64,000 nt of DNA, taken from NCBI GenBank assembly GCA_030531005.1, contig JAUMTW010000005.1, forward strand, positions 124,001-188,000, read 5' to 3'. Positions 46,196 to 55,299 of the stretch are shown one piece after another (position 1 is the first letter of the stretch; the number at the start of each line of letters is the position of its first letter). The position numbers and the translations under genes are program-made. Under the pieces are notes generated by a model. That model did no database searches. It saw nothing but the letters and a program-made list of their open reading frames with translations, and was not told where the DNA came from. The DNA is from Corynebacterium sp. (GTDB lineage: Bacteria > Actinomycetota > Actinomycetes > Mycobacteriales > Mycobacteriaceae).

Positions 46196-46224
46196 CACCG
46201 GTGGTCATGTCACGACCACCGGTG
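46196..46224. terminator. Perfect 11-bp hairpin between convergent genes
   Basis: CACCGGTGGTC (46196-46206), loop ATGTCAC, GACCACCGGTG (46214-46224). No T run follows on either strand; it sits 66 nt past uvrD2 and directly at the stop of the minus-strand gene, consistent with bidirectional termination. Confidence 0.55.
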
Positions 46225-46225
46225 C

Positions 46226-47059
46226 CTAGCTATACCCATGACACTCAGGGCATAAAGGATGCGTCTGCATTATCTTGGTGTGATTACGTTGCGAGGTCAC
46301 TCGAATGACCTGCCCCGGCCGAGGGTTTTCGAGATGAATACCAGGTCCTACATGGTGTTGGTATAAGCCTTGAATAATCGCGAAGGCATAAGCCGCAGTA
46401 GCATAGGCACTGGCTGGATCGATCTCGCCAGGGAAAGGCGCTGCCTGAAGGACTTCACGCCACAAGGGGTCGCGCTGGCAGCGATGAAAATAAGAGCACA
46501 GCACGCATGGGCCGGCATGGCGTAGGCGCAAAGGACCAATAATGCCTTGGCCATCAATGTGGGTAACTGGAATGACGGTTTCATAGCCGCGTAAGCCTGC
46601 AGCATAGTCACGGCGCATCCCATTATCGACGGCTAACACTAACGGTACATCGTGGCGCCCGCGCACCAGATATTGCATGATGCTTTCATCCTCGCCGGCA
46701 TGGGTGATTTCAAAGCTCAAGTTAGCCGGGTGTGTGCACAGCTCATTGATACGTTCAAAGATTTCGCCTCGGCCAATGATCTGGATGGGGTGTGTGGAGC
46801 AATATTCAAAAATGCCGTGGGTGAGGAGATCTTCAATGAGTCCATAAGCAGTTGCTGCGGGGAGTCCTATAGCCCTGAGATCAGCGTACAATCCGGTGGT
46901 CGCGACGCGACCGGCGTTTAAGACTTGTACAATCGCTTCTGGGTCGCTCATTTCGCATTGAAAGACCCCGCTGATGCGTGCATCCAACCCGAATTGGAGC
47001 GTCTGCTTTTCGCGCACGAAAATGGCAGATCCTGGTGTGCGCTGAATAATTTCCCCCAT
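46226..47059 (-). CDS. E1-like / azoline cyclodehydratase-like protein (Rv3196-type)
   Basis: A 277-residue protein that resembles the ThiF/E1-like leader-binding part of TOMM (thiazole/oxazole-modified peptide) cyclodehydratases, and occupies the Rv3196 position. The first half carries a winged-helix-like part (LRAIGLPAATAYGLIEDLL). The second half has VPLVLAVDNGMRR, VTHIDGQGIIGPLRLRHAGP, then a treble-clef zinc set CVLCSYFHRCQRD and a final CPECHGYS. The zinc motifs match the E1-like family. No YcaO or dehydrogenase partner and no precursor peptide gene is near. ATG 47059 is 34 bp from the divergent metallopeptidase gene. Confidence 0.65.
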   Translation of the reverse strand: MGEIIQRTPGSAIFVREKQTLQFGLDARISGVFQCEMSDPEAIVQVLNAGRVATTGLYADLRAIGLPAATAYGLIEDLLTHGIFEYCSTHPIQIIGRGEIFERINELCTHPANLSFEITHAGEDESIMQYLVRGRHDVPLVLAVDNGMRRDYAAGLRGYETVIPVTHIDGQGIIGPLRLRHAGPCVLCSYFHRCQRDPLWREVLQAAPFPGEIDPASAYATAAYAFAIIQGLYQHHVGPGIHLENPRPGQVIRVTSQRNHTKIMQTHPLCPECHGYS

Positions 47060-47093
47060 AGCAATATTTCAACACACAACAAGGGAGCCCGTC

Positions 47094-47591
47094 ATGGATT
47101 CCAACTTGGAAATTAAGGTGATTCGCTCCACACGCCGCAAGCGCAGCGCTGCAGCGCGTATTAACGGCAATGTGATTGAAGTACGCATTCCAGCGGGCTT
47201 AAGCACAAAGCGGGAAGCCGCTTTAATCGAGGATGTGGTCGCCAAAGTCCATCGTCGCTCAACCAGTGTTGGGGTGGGCGATGAGCAGCTGACGCTGCGC
47301 GCGGAAGAGCTGAACCGAACGTATCTGGATTCCAAAGCGAGCTGGCGCAGCATTCGCTGGGCGAGTAACCAATTGCGCCGGTGGGGTTCGTGTACTCCAA
47401 GTACCGGGGAGATTCGGATTTCGAGCAGATTACGAGAAGTGCCTGGCTACGTACTGGATTCAGTGCTCCTCCATGAGCTGGCACATACTATTGAGTCCAA
47501 TCACTCCAAGGCCTTTTATGATTTGCTTGCCAACTACCCCAAACAAGAACGCGCCGAAGGCTTCTTAGAGGCGTGGGGACGAATGGAGTAA
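47094..47591 (+). CDS. YgjP-like (M48-type) zinc metallopeptidase
   Basis: A 165-residue cytoplasmic protein of the YgjP/DUF45 metallopeptidase family. The zinc motif is SVLLHELAHTIESNHSKAFYDLL (positions about 122-144), giving HELAH plus a downstream His. Upstream is the family block IRWASNQLRRWGSCTPSTGEI. Length is a little short compared with E. coli YgjP but the core is whole. ATG 47094 has AAGGGAG seven nt upstream. Substrate unknown. It is divergent from the E1-like gene. Confidence 0.87.
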   Translation: MDSNLEIKVIRSTRRKRSAAARINGNVIEVRIPAGLSTKREAALIEDVVAKVHRRSTSVGVGDEQLTLRAEELNRTYLDSKASWRSIRWASNQLRRWGSCTPSTGEIRISSRLREVPGYVLDSVLLHELAHTIESNHSKAFYDLLANYPKQERAEGFLEAWGRME

Positions 47592-47664
47592 TAACAAGAA
47601 CAGGAAAGAGGGCCAGAAAAGCCAGTAACATCAAGCCCCGACAACAAGCATAGGTAAAACAAAA

Positions 47665-47729
47665 CCCCGGTAGCAGTTTGGAAGTGCGTAGAAAGTCTGG
47701 AGAAGAGGCACTTATGTGGGCTACCGGGG
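47665..47729. terminator. Long branched hairpin, bidirectional terminator
   Basis: CCCCGGTAGC (47665-47674) pairs with GCTACCGGGG (47720-47729); inside, AAGTGC (47682-47687) pairs with GCACTT (47708-47713). AAAACAAAA precedes and CTAAAA follows, giving U-rich tails on the minus strand especially. It lies between convergent genes. Confidence 0.7.
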
Positions 47730-47786
47730 CTAAAATCGCGTAGGCGCGCTGTACCTAGTAGCAGTGTTTTCGCGTATTAGCTGATC

Positions 47787-49193
47787 CTATTCTTGGGGAG
47801 AATCAGGATTCTCCCCATCGGAGTCACTGCCAGTTGAAGTATCATCGCCTGCCGAAGCATTGTTGGCATTATCGGGCTCCTGCTTCTTCTGGTTTTGTAG
47901 CATCTCTTCGAGCTTGGTGATCTCTGCAATGGGGTCGAAGTCATCGCTGGTATCGAGCAGACCATCGATGAACTCCGCAGAATTTTCCAAATCATCCGCA
48001 CCTGGCAAGAAGTCTGGGTGATCCCAAATGTGGTCGCGCCGGTCAACGCCAACTGCCACGGTGACTCGGCGCCATAACTCGCGGGCCTGGGCAACTGGAG
48101 GAGTATCGAATTCGATGGCAGCCAGGGTAGAGAAGACTCGATCAGCGCTACCTCCAGATTCGCGGCGGCGTTGCCATGCGGCATCAAGACTTGCAACGTG
48201 CGGCATGCGTGGCTCTAGAGCAGCCGTGACCACATAATCCACCCAGCCTTCAATCAAAGCTAACAACGTTGCCAGGCGGGTGGCTGCTTGCAAATTACGC
48301 GAGGTAATGCGAGGGGAGAGGTCGGAGTTTTGCAGGCGCGACATAGCCTCTTGAATGGCGGCAGGATCGCCCCCATCAATATTGAGCTCGCGCATGGCCT
48401 CTTCTACATGAGAGGTATCAATAACCAACCCGGCGGCATATTCCTCGATGGAGACGATCAGTTGCTCACGCAGCCACGACACATGGGTGAAAAGGCGCTG
48501 GCGGGCAACCTCGCGGGCAGCGACGTAATAGAGGACATCATTGGCATCAATATCTAAGTCCGCGGTTTCCCGGCGGATATTTTGCACGAGCAAGGCGGTG
48601 ATACCGGTTGGCGCAAGCGGCAAGCCAAAATCTGTGCCAGAGATAATCTGCAAAGCTAAATCGCCTAAGGTATGTCCCACATTCATCCCGAAATTCATGG
48701 AGGACATTTGGTTCATCATGCCCACCATAGGGCCCATGGCTTCGCGTGCCTCTTCCGGAATCGAATCTAACTGAGCTTGTGACATGCTTTCCGCGATAGG
48801 GGAGATCATCCGTTTCCACATTGGCAACGTTTCTTGGAGCCAGCGCTCGGCATCCCAATTTGTCACCTGATTATTCGAGGCAGGTAAAATGGTGTGCTCT
48901 TCTAACCACAGCTCTACTAATTGTGCGGCTTCTTGGGCGCGCTGAGTGTCATCGGGCTGTGCTGGAGCAGGGTTCTTGCGCTGCTGGCCACTAATCTCTT
49001 GGCGGGCAATGCGCTCAGCCAAGGAATAATTCACCGGGCTAGCATCCCCAGAGCTCATGGTATTGCCCATCCCAGAGAGCATATTGCCCAGCTGATTGAG
49101 CATATCGCCTAAGCCGCCACCGGGATTATTTTTATCGCGGTCATCATCGCCGCCACCAAAGTTAAAAGAAAATCCAAAGCCATTGTTATTCAT
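47787..49193 (-). CDS. Zinc-dependent metalloprotease family protein (DUF2342, Rv3195-like)
   Basis: A 468-residue protein of the actinobacterial DUF2342 family, annotated as zinc-dependent metalloprotease or F420-biosynthesis-associated. It begins with a Gly/Asn/Asp-rich low-complexity part (MNNNGFGFSFNFGGGDDD), then the conserved core with NWDAERWLQETLPMWKR, MNFGMNVGHTLGDLALQ, AREVARQRLFTHVSWLREQL and the block IEGWVDYVVTAALEPRMPH. In many members a HExxH-like motif lies in the VEGWVD region; here the Glu is kept (ALIEGWVDYV) but the His is not, so activity is doubtful. The C-terminus is acidic and disordered. Function unproven. Confidence 0.8.
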   Translation of the reverse strand: MNNNGFGFSFNFGGGDDDRDKNNPGGGLGDMLNQLGNMLSGMGNTMSSGDASPVNYSLAERIARQEISGQQRKNPAPAQPDDTQRAQEAAQLVELWLEEHTILPASNNQVTNWDAERWLQETLPMWKRMISPIAESMSQAQLDSIPEEAREAMGPMVGMMNQMSSMNFGMNVGHTLGDLALQIISGTDFGLPLAPTGITALLVQNIRRETADLDIDANDVLYYVAAREVARQRLFTHVSWLREQLIVSIEEYAAGLVIDTSHVEEAMRELNIDGGDPAAIQEAMSRLQNSDLSPRITSRNLQAATRLATLLALIEGWVDYVVTAALEPRMPHVASLDAAWQRRRESGGSADRVFSTLAAIEFDTPPVAQARELWRRVTVAVGVDRRDHIWDHPDFLPGADDLENSAEFIDGLLDTSDDFDPIAEITKLEEMLQNQKKQEPDNANNASAGDDTSTGSDSDGENPDSPQE

Positions 49194-49392
49194 GTTTCCA
49201 CGCTACCTATTTCCAGGGCGTTTAGCCAGAATAACCGCACGCTCTCAGCGAACAGTTACACCCCACAGTCAATTTGCAGTCAGCACAATCACCAGGCCAA
49301 TTCACAAGCACACATAACTGAAACCTTAGGGCGCCTTCATGCGCCGAACTTCTAGCGGGTAGTTGCTAGGGTGATGCGCTAAGCTAGAGCGC

Positions 49393-50436
49393 GTGAAATT
49401 GCGACTGCAAACTATTGCGCTGGGCGCACTCCCGCTGCTGGTGCTCGGCACCGTGGTAAGCGTGGAAACCATTCCCGGTACTGATATCCACCTGACTGTG
49501 CCCTATGTGGCAGAAGGTCCAGGACCTATGTATAACACCTTAGGGGATATCGAAGGTGTGGATATCATCGACGTCACTGGCGCTGAGGTTGATGACACAA
49601 CCGGTAGCCTATCGATGACCACCGTGGCAGTGCGCAGCAATATGACCTTCATGCAGACTCTGGAGCGCTGGTTAGTCGAAGGCGATACCATCATTCCGCG
49701 CGAGCACCTCTATCCTGCCAATTACAGCGAAGAGGATATTCAACACGCCAATGAGCAGGCATTCTCCCAATCTGAGGCAAATGCCACCAGCGCTGCCTTG
49801 AACTATTTGAAGATGCCGATCTATTCCCAAGTTGAGACCGTGCAAGATGAGGGGGCAGCAGCAGATATCCTCGAGCCCGGTGATGTCATCGTCAAATTTG
49901 AAGGCGAAGACATCAGCAGTCCGGCACAACTGAGTGAAGCGGTGAGCGAGCAGAAACCAGGGGCAGAAGTTTCTTTGACCTATGTGCGCGATGATGCGGA
50001 GCACACCACCACCCTCACCCTTGGTGATGATGATGGCCAAGCCCGCATAGGCATTAGCCTTAGTGCCACTCCGGCTGAAGGTGTCACGGTGGAGTACCGC
50101 CTTAAAGATGTCGGCGGTCCTTCTGCCGGCATGATTTTCTCTTTAGCCCTGATCGATAAGCTCAGTGAAGGCGAACTTACCGGTGGCCGTGACGTTGCTG
50201 GTACCGGCACAATTAGTGAAGACGGCACGGTCGGCCCCATTGGTGGCATTGCCCACAAGATTACCGCGGCAAAGGAGCAAGATACTGAGCTCTTCTTAGC
50301 CCCAGCGGGAAATTGTGCGGAAGCTATATCCGTTGATGCCGGGGACATGGTTATCGCCAAGGTAGAAACCCTGGAGGATGCCATTGCGGCCATGGATGAT
50401 TTCGCCGCGGGTAAAGATGTGCCGACGTGCTCATAG
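49393..50436 (+). CDS. PDZ and Lon-type (S16) serine protease, YlbL family
   Basis: A 347-residue membrane-anchored protease (Rv3194c-like). A signal-anchor helix is at about 4-24 (LQTIALGALPLLVLGTVVSV). A PDZ domain covers about 150-215 (AAADILEPGDVIVKFEGEDI). The S16 catalytic domain holds the Ser in KDVGGPSAGMIFSLALI and the Lys in GPIGGIAHKITAAK, the Lon-type Ser-Lys dyad, facing outside the cell. It is followed by a strong hairpin. GTG 49393 has no strong ribosome site visible. Substrates unknown. Confidence 0.9.
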   Translation: MKLRLQTIALGALPLLVLGTVVSVETIPGTDIHLTVPYVAEGPGPMYNTLGDIEGVDIIDVTGAEVDDTTGSLSMTTVAVRSNMTFMQTLERWLVEGDTIIPREHLYPANYSEEDIQHANEQAFSQSEANATSAALNYLKMPIYSQVETVQDEGAAADILEPGDVIVKFEGEDISSPAQLSEAVSEQKPGAEVSLTYVRDDAEHTTTLTLGDDDGQARIGISLSATPAEGVTVEYRLKDVGGPSAGMIFSLALIDKLSEGELTGGRDVAGTGTISEDGTVGPIGGIAHKITAAKEQDTELFLAPAGNCAEAISVDAGDMVIAKVETLEDAIAAMDDFAAGKDVPTCS

Positions 50437-50505
50437 CACCGCCATCGCAAGCGGCCGCTGCCATCAAAAGCTCCACCCAGCTGCATCCAGTGTGCATAAC
50501 TCTTT

Positions 50506-50540
50506 AGGCGCCTAGGAAACGATCTTCCTAGGCGCCTTGA
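50506..50540. terminator. Perfect 13-bp hairpin between convergent genes
   Basis: AGGCGCCTAGGAA (50506-50518), loop ACGATC, TTCCTAGGCGCCT (50525-50537). The 5' side is preceded by CTCTTT, giving AAAGAG after the stem on the minus strand. It ends the ylbL-type gene. Confidence 0.75.
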
Positions 50541-50582
50541 GCGACTGAGCGACTGCTTTAGTACTTGAGCGACTGAGCGCTC
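50539..50582 (+). repeat. Paired direct repeats of GAGCGACT
   Basis: Exact copies at 50539-50546, 50547-50554 and 50567-50574 and a partial copy at 50575-50582 (GAGCGCTC) form two doublets around a 12-nt spacer, immediately downstream of the hairpin. No function is evident. Confidence 0.75.
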
Positions 50583-50649
50583 TCGCGCAGTAAACCTGAA
50601 ATGCCGAAAACCCTATTTGCCAACTAGATGGGAAGAGTCAACTACTCGA

Positions 50650-51273
50650 TTAGTCTTCATCCTCATCTTGAGTGTCTTGCGTGGTGGTGTTCGATGCGCT
50701 CGTCGAGCTAGATTCACTGCTTGATTTCGCAGTGCTGGTGGCATCCTCGGCAGGGGTAGCAAGCTCTAACTCGTAGATGCGCTCGGTAGGATCCACATCA
50801 TCAGTATCCACCATCTGTTGCAGTACGAGGCCTTCATTAGGCGCTACCACGGTGATAATTGCAGTCGACCCCAAGGTAGACCAGCCCACAATACGATCGC
50901 CCTCATCAGCGACTACCTTTGCCCCACGCAGCTGAGTCAGCAACTGGGTCGTAGAAGAGGCCTTGGCATCAGAATCGAAGAATTGGAATTGGCCTACCTT
51001 CGGCCCGCTACATGCCATAGAGTTATCCACCCCGTTGGCATTGCAAGAATCAAAATCCTCAAATAGCGACTTGGGCACCAAGGAACCGAACTGCTCATAG
51101 GCGGCTTGAATATCTTCATCAGCAAAGTCAGTGTCGGGAGTCGAACTACTTTCACTAGTAACTTCACTATTGGTCGCGACAGCAGGGGTACTGGTTTCGG
51201 GAATTTCTTCATCACCACCACAAGCCGCTAAGGCCAGGGGAAGTGCAAGAACTGCAATAGGCAGCAGACGCAT
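50650..51273 (-). CDS. Putative lipoprotein
   Basis: A 207-residue secreted lipoprotein. The signal peptide MRLLPIAVLALPLALAAC ends in a lipobox, with lipidated Cys18. A Ser/Thr/Glu linker follows, then a compact domain (about 52-170) with IQAAYEQFGSLVPKSLF, a Cys pair (FDSCNANG, SMACSGPKVGQF) likely disulfide-bonded, and VVADEGDRIVGWSTLGSTAII. The C-terminus is Ser/Thr/Asp-rich and disordered. I do not recognise a named family. AAAGGA lies 8-9 nt before the ATG. It is 27 bp downstream of the PPA1309 gene on the same strand. Confidence 0.75.
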   Translation of the reverse strand: MRLLPIAVLALPLALAACGGDEEIPETSTPAVATNSEVTSESSSTPDTDFADEDIQAAYEQFGSLVPKSLFEDFDSCNANGVDNSMACSGPKVGQFQFFDSDAKASSTTQLLTQLRGAKVVADEGDRIVGWSTLGSTAIITVVAPNEGLVLQQMVDTDDVDPTERIYELELATPAEDATSTAKSSSESSSTSASNTTTQDTQDEDED

Positions 51274-51300
51274 GAGGGGATCCTTTCTTCGCTGACTATC

Positions 51301-51801
51301 CTAATTGAGGGTATCAGCTAACGTCGCCAAAACTTCTGGAGCAATATTGCCGCCGCGCAGCTCATAATCATCAGAGGCAAAGGCATCTTCAGGATCCACG
51401 TTGGAATCTTGGGGCAATTGCAAAATGGTGCGCGCAACATTGCCGCGCAGCACCCCGGAGAATAGCCGCGCTGGGCGGGCAGGGGCATCCAGATTCTGGG
51501 CTTCGCGGAAGTGGATCTCTTGAGCCAAGATGGTGCCTACAACCTCTGATGGCCAACTCACTCGGGAGAGATACTCGGCTAATTCCGGGGAACCAGGGGT
51601 AAGGTTTTCGGGCAGGTTGTCTTGCACCACCAGGGCCAAGGGGGATTCGTCATCATCAGGAACAAAACCGGTGAGTAATTCTGCTGGTACCAACGCGAAC
51701 AGCGTGGGTGGCTGCCCCCAGCCTTCAGCATGGATAAAATCCACGGCCTCAAGGAGGGCCTTATTCAATGCCGGATCACTGCATACAGATGCCGAATCCA
51801 T
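51301..51801 (-). CDS. PPA1309 family protein
   Basis: A 166-residue conserved actinobacterial protein of the PPA1309 family, function unknown. Recognisable blocks are AVDFIHAEGWGQPPTLFALV, LSRVSWPSEVVGTILAQEI and a C-terminal part GVLRGNVARTILQL. Cytoplasmic, no membrane segment. The start at 51801 is fixed by GAGGAAG 3-9 nt upstream. It is divergent from the UPF0182 gene, an arrangement conserved in the group, and is followed closely by the lipoprotein gene. Confidence 0.82.
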   Translation of the reverse strand: MDSASVCSDPALNKALLEAVDFIHAEGWGQPPTLFALVPAELLTGFVPDDDESPLALVVQDNLPENLTPGSPELAEYLSRVSWPSEVVGTILAQEIHFREAQNLDAPARPARLFSGVLRGNVARTILQLPQDSNVDPEDAFASDDYELRGGNIAPEVLATLADTLN

Positions 51802-52120
51802 TCTTCCTCTTTTCTTCGAGTGCGGGGTTCCTGGTTAATTGCGTCGAGTCAATGAAGCCGAGTCGATTGCGCCGATATTCAACGAGTAATCGTGCCTGTG
51901 TGCGCAATTGCACTTGCGGCGGTGGCTCACCGTGGTGGATGAGTAGATAGCCAACAGTTGGGAGCACACCTCAAGGCCACGCGATTGCCAGGATTCTCAC
52001 GTACAGTAGTACGTACCTGTACGAAAGTGTAAAGGGCGCTGCCTGCAATATTCCAATTGCGCCGCTGCAGCATAGAAAGATACTGACAACCTTTTCAAGC
52101 ACAACCTAAAGGAGACGGAG
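51802..52120. promoter_or_regulatory. Divergent PPA1309/UPF0182 intergenic region
   Basis: A 319-bp region. ACGTAC-AGTA-GTACGT (51999-52014) is an exact palindrome overlapped by another GTAC-based repeat, roughly 110 nt before the UPF0182 start, a candidate operator. AAAGGAG at 52108-52114 is the ribosome site for the TTG start. A 63-residue ORF crossing the first half is not convincing. Confidence 0.45.
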
Positions 52121-55100
52121 TTGGTAAACGGACCAATGCCGCAACCCCCATCGGTGCCCCGGCCCCAACTTTCCAGCCGGCAACGCCGTTGGGCCTGGAT
52201 TATTGGCATCACCGTAATAGTTCTCGCCCTCATCCCGATGGCAGTTGGCATTTACACCGATTGGCTGTGGTTCGGCGAAGTGGAATACCGCCAGGTATTT
52301 AACACAATTTTAGTATCGCGCATTGTCTTATTCCTGGTGTTTGGCCTCCTCGGCGCAGCGCTAACCTGGCTGGCCAGCTGGCTGACCTATAAAGGGCGTC
52401 CGGATGAATTGGAGACTTTCACTCTTGATGGACCCATCCCAGATTACCGGGCCAGCATAGAAAAGCTGATGCGTTGGCTGCTGGTGGGCTTCCCCGTATT
52501 CATCGGGCTGCTCACTGGTTTTATCGGCCAACAAAACTGGCAGGTAGTCCAGCTGTTCTTTAACCGTCAGGACTTTGGAATGGCCGATCCACAATTCGGC
52601 TTAGATTATGGCTTCTATGCCTTTGCTTTGCCCGGCTGGAATTTCTTGCTCAGCATCTTCTCTCTGCTCATAGTAATCGCTTTCTTCGTGGCCTTAATCG
52701 GGCATTATCTGTTGGGTAGCATCCGCATGGGTGATCGTGCCAATGGTACGAAGGCGCACATTAGCCCCTATGCGCGTAACCAACTTGGTATTACTGCGGG
52801 TATTTGGATGTTGCTGCAGGTAGCTTCCTACTGGCTCGAACGCTATGAGTTGCTCACTCGCGAGCACGAGACCTTCATGGGTGGTTCCTTCACAGACATC
52901 AATGCGGTGCTGCCGGCCCGCATCATCTTGATGGTCATCGCCTTGATTACGGCGATTTCCTTCTTCGCGGTCATCTTCTTAAAGGACTTGCGTATCCCCG
53001 CCTTGTCGACCGCATTGATGCTGGTGAGTGCCGTGATTATCGGTGGTGCTTGGCCACTGCTGATGGAGCGCTTCTCGGTAGAGCCAAACCGTGCAGAGCG
53101 TGAATCTGAGTACATTGCCCGCAACATCGAGGCCACCCGCTATGCGTATGGCATTACTGATGAGCAGGTGAACTATGTGACCGACTGGGGATCCGGTGGG
53201 TCCTCAGAAGAGGCTATTGCTAATGATGTGGCTACCGTGTCGAATATCCGGTTGCTTGACCCAGAGGTCTTATCGCCAACCTTTACCCAGCAACAGCAGC
53301 TGCGTAACTTCTATGGCTTCCCAGATTCGTTGAACATTGACCGCTATGAAGTCGATGGGGAACTGCGTGACTTTGTGGTTGCCGCGCGTGAGCTTAACCC
53401 GAACTCGTTGCGCGAAAACCAGCAGGATTGGATTAACCGCCACACCGTCTACACCCATGGCAATGGCATTGTTGCTGCTCCGGCCAACCAAGTTGATGAG
53501 GTTGCCCGTGATGTTGGATCCTCGCGTGGTGGCTACCCGGTTTATAGCGTTTCTGATCTCCAAGGCACCAGTAGTGAAGCTGAGGAGATTGGCCTGGGCC
53601 TAGAACAGGCTCGGTCTTACTTCGGTCCGGTTATCGCGAGTGCGGCCGATGGCGCTGACTATGCGGTGGTTGGTTCTGCGGATGGCTCTGCTGTGGAGTA
53701 CGACACCGATAACTCCAGCTACACCTATACCGGTTCCGGTGGTGTCGATATTGGTAACTTCTTTAACCGTGCTGCCTATGCCATCCAATACCAGGAGCTT
53801 AACCTGGTGCTCTCTGAACGTGTGAATGAAAATTCCAAGATCATCTACAACCGCGATCCGCGGGAGCGTGTGCACGATGTTGCACCATGGCTGACCACCG
53901 ATTCGAAGACCTACCCAACGGTGATTGATGGCCGGATTAAGTGGATTGTTGATGGCTACACCACTGTTGATAGCCTGCCGTATACCCAGCGCACCTCACT
54001 GTCGCAGGCCACGGCTGATTCGTCGAGCCAAAATGACACCGGCAATATCGAAGATCGACTCTTTAACGACAGTGTCGGCTACATGCGTAACTCGGTGAAG
54101 GCCGTAGTGGATGCTTACGACGGTAGCGTGAAGCTTTACCAATTCGATGAAGATGATCCAGTGCTGAAGGCCTGGATGGGTGTATTCCCGGATAGCGTGC
54201 TGCCAAAGAGTGACATTAGCGATGAGCTTAATGAGCACCTGCGCTACCCAGAGGATATGTTCAAAGTGCAGCGGGCCATGTTGGCGCACTACCACGTTGA
54301 TGATGCCCGGGACTTCTTTACGAATGACCGCTTCTGGTCGGTGCCAACTGATCCTTCTGAAGAAGAGACCACACCTGTTACTGATTCCACCACTGTTGCC
54401 GCGGGCACCATGAACAATGATGTGGCCCAGCCACCGTATTATGTGGTGGCCGCCGACCCGGACACCGGAAAGTCTAGCTTCCAGCTGATCACCCCATTCC
54501 GTGGTCTGCAGCGTGAATACCTCGCAGCTCATATGGCTGTGAGCTCTGATCCAGAGACCTATGGCAAGATCACCGTGCGTGTGCTGCCCACCGAGTCGCT
54601 GACACTTGGCCCTAAGCAGGCCCAGGACACCATGATGTCTTCGGACCAGATTGCCTCGGATCGCACCTTGTGGCGTGATACCAACGATCTGACTAATGGC
54701 AACCTGCTAACCCTCCCGGTTGGCGATGGGGAGATCCTCTATGTGGAGCCACTGTACTCCCAGCGCAAGGATCAAGAATCTGCGTTCCCGAAGCTGCTGC
54801 GTGTGCTGGTCTTCTACAACGGCCAGGTAGGCTACGCTCCAACGATCTCTGAGGCACTCTCGCAGGTTGGTATTGATCCGAAGGCAGCTCAAGATCTCGA
54901 TGAGGCTGTGGACTTGGACGAAGGTCCGGTCGCAACCATCGATGATGCCGATGCGGATGCTAAGTCCGAGGCGGAATCCTCGACTGAATCCACCACGAAA
55001 ACCAGTTCGGCAGAGGCAACCACTACAACCAGCACCACGACCTCGAGTGCACCGGCTAGTGGGGATGAGCAAGCAGCGATGCAGCGCATTGCAGATGCTC

Positions 55101-55210
55101 TCGATGGTTTGGAGGATGCTCGCGGTGGCACCAATGAGGAATATGGACGTGCCTTGGATGAGCTGGATGCTGCGGTAGCGGAGTATCAGCAGCTGACCGG
55201 CACGAATTAA
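52121..55210 (+). CDS. UPF0182 family large membrane protein
   Basis: A 1029-residue protein of the UPF0182 family (Rv3193c-like), universal in Actinobacteria, function unknown. Seven helices occupy about residues 22-310 (WAWIIGITVIVLALIPMAV, VLFLVFGLLGAALTWLASWL, others to ALSTALMLVSAVIIGGAWP), followed by a very large extracellular domain and a Ser/Thr/Ala-rich linker before a final coiled helix (RIADALDGLEDARGGTNEEY). The start is TTG 52121, chosen because AAAGGAG lies 6 nt upstream; the next ATG at 52136 would be too far. The initiator tRNA follows by 90 bp. Confidence 0.9.
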   Translation: MVNGPMPQPPSVPRPQLSSRQRRWAWIIGITVIVLALIPMAVGIYTDWLWFGEVEYRQVFNTILVSRIVLFLVFGLLGAALTWLASWLTYKGRPDELETFTLDGPIPDYRASIEKLMRWLLVGFPVFIGLLTGFIGQQNWQVVQLFFNRQDFGMADPQFGLDYGFYAFALPGWNFLLSIFSLLIVIAFFVALIGHYLLGSIRMGDRANGTKAHISPYARNQLGITAGIWMLLQVASYWLERYELLTREHETFMGGSFTDINAVLPARIILMVIALITAISFFAVIFLKDLRIPALSTALMLVSAVIIGGAWPLLMERFSVEPNRAERESEYIARNIEATRYAYGITDEQVNYVTDWGSGGSSEEAIANDVATVSNIRLLDPEVLSPTFTQQQQLRNFYGFPDSLNIDRYEVDGELRDFVVAARELNPNSLRENQQDWINRHTVYTHGNGIVAAPANQVDEVARDVGSSRGGYPVYSVSDLQGTSSEAEEIGLGLEQARSYFGPVIASAADGADYAVVGSADGSAVEYDTDNSSYTYTGSGGVDIGNFFNRAAYAIQYQELNLVLSERVNENSKIIYNRDPRERVHDVAPWLTTDSKTYPTVIDGRIKWIVDGYTTVDSLPYTQRTSLSQATADSSSQNDTGNIEDRLFNDSVGYMRNSVKAVVDAYDGSVKLYQFDEDDPVLKAWMGVFPDSVLPKSDISDELNEHLRYPEDMFKVQRAMLAHYHVDDARDFFTNDRFWSVPTDPSEEETTPVTDSTTVAAGTMNNDVAQPPYYVVAADPDTGKSSFQLITPFRGLQREYLAAHMAVSSDPETYGKITVRVLPTESLTLGPKQAQDTMMSSDQIASDRTLWRDTNDLTNGNLLTLPVGDGEILYVEPLYSQRKDQESAFPKLLRVLVFYNGQVGYAPTISEALSQVGIDPKAAQDLDEAVDLDEGPVATIDDADADAKSEAESSTESTTKTSSAEATTTTSTTTSSAPASGDEQAAMQRIADALDGLEDARGGTNEEYGRALDELDAAVAEYQQLTGTN

Positions 55211-55232
55211 GCGGTTTGCGGTTGGATTTGTG

Positions 55233-55283
55233 CCTAGGGGTGAAAGTGTGTATAGTTACTTTTTGTTGCACACAGCCCCTAGG
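55233..55283. promoter_or_regulatory. Interrupted palindrome over the probable tRNA promoter
   Basis: CCTAGGGG (55233-55240) is complementary to CCCCTAGG (55276-55283), with inner GTGTG (55246-55250) opposite CACAC (55270-55274). Between them lies TATAGT (about 55251-55256), a good -10 box for the tRNA. The structure may terminate UPF0182 transcription, act on the tRNA promoter, or both. Confidence 0.55.
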
Positions 55284-55299
55284 GCTGGCCGCAAATTGG

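Noticed and set aside
51776..51967. 63-residue minus-strand ORF overlapping the PPA1309 start
   Set aside because: The PPA1309 start has its own strong ribosome site inside it, and the ORF shows no recognisable domain.
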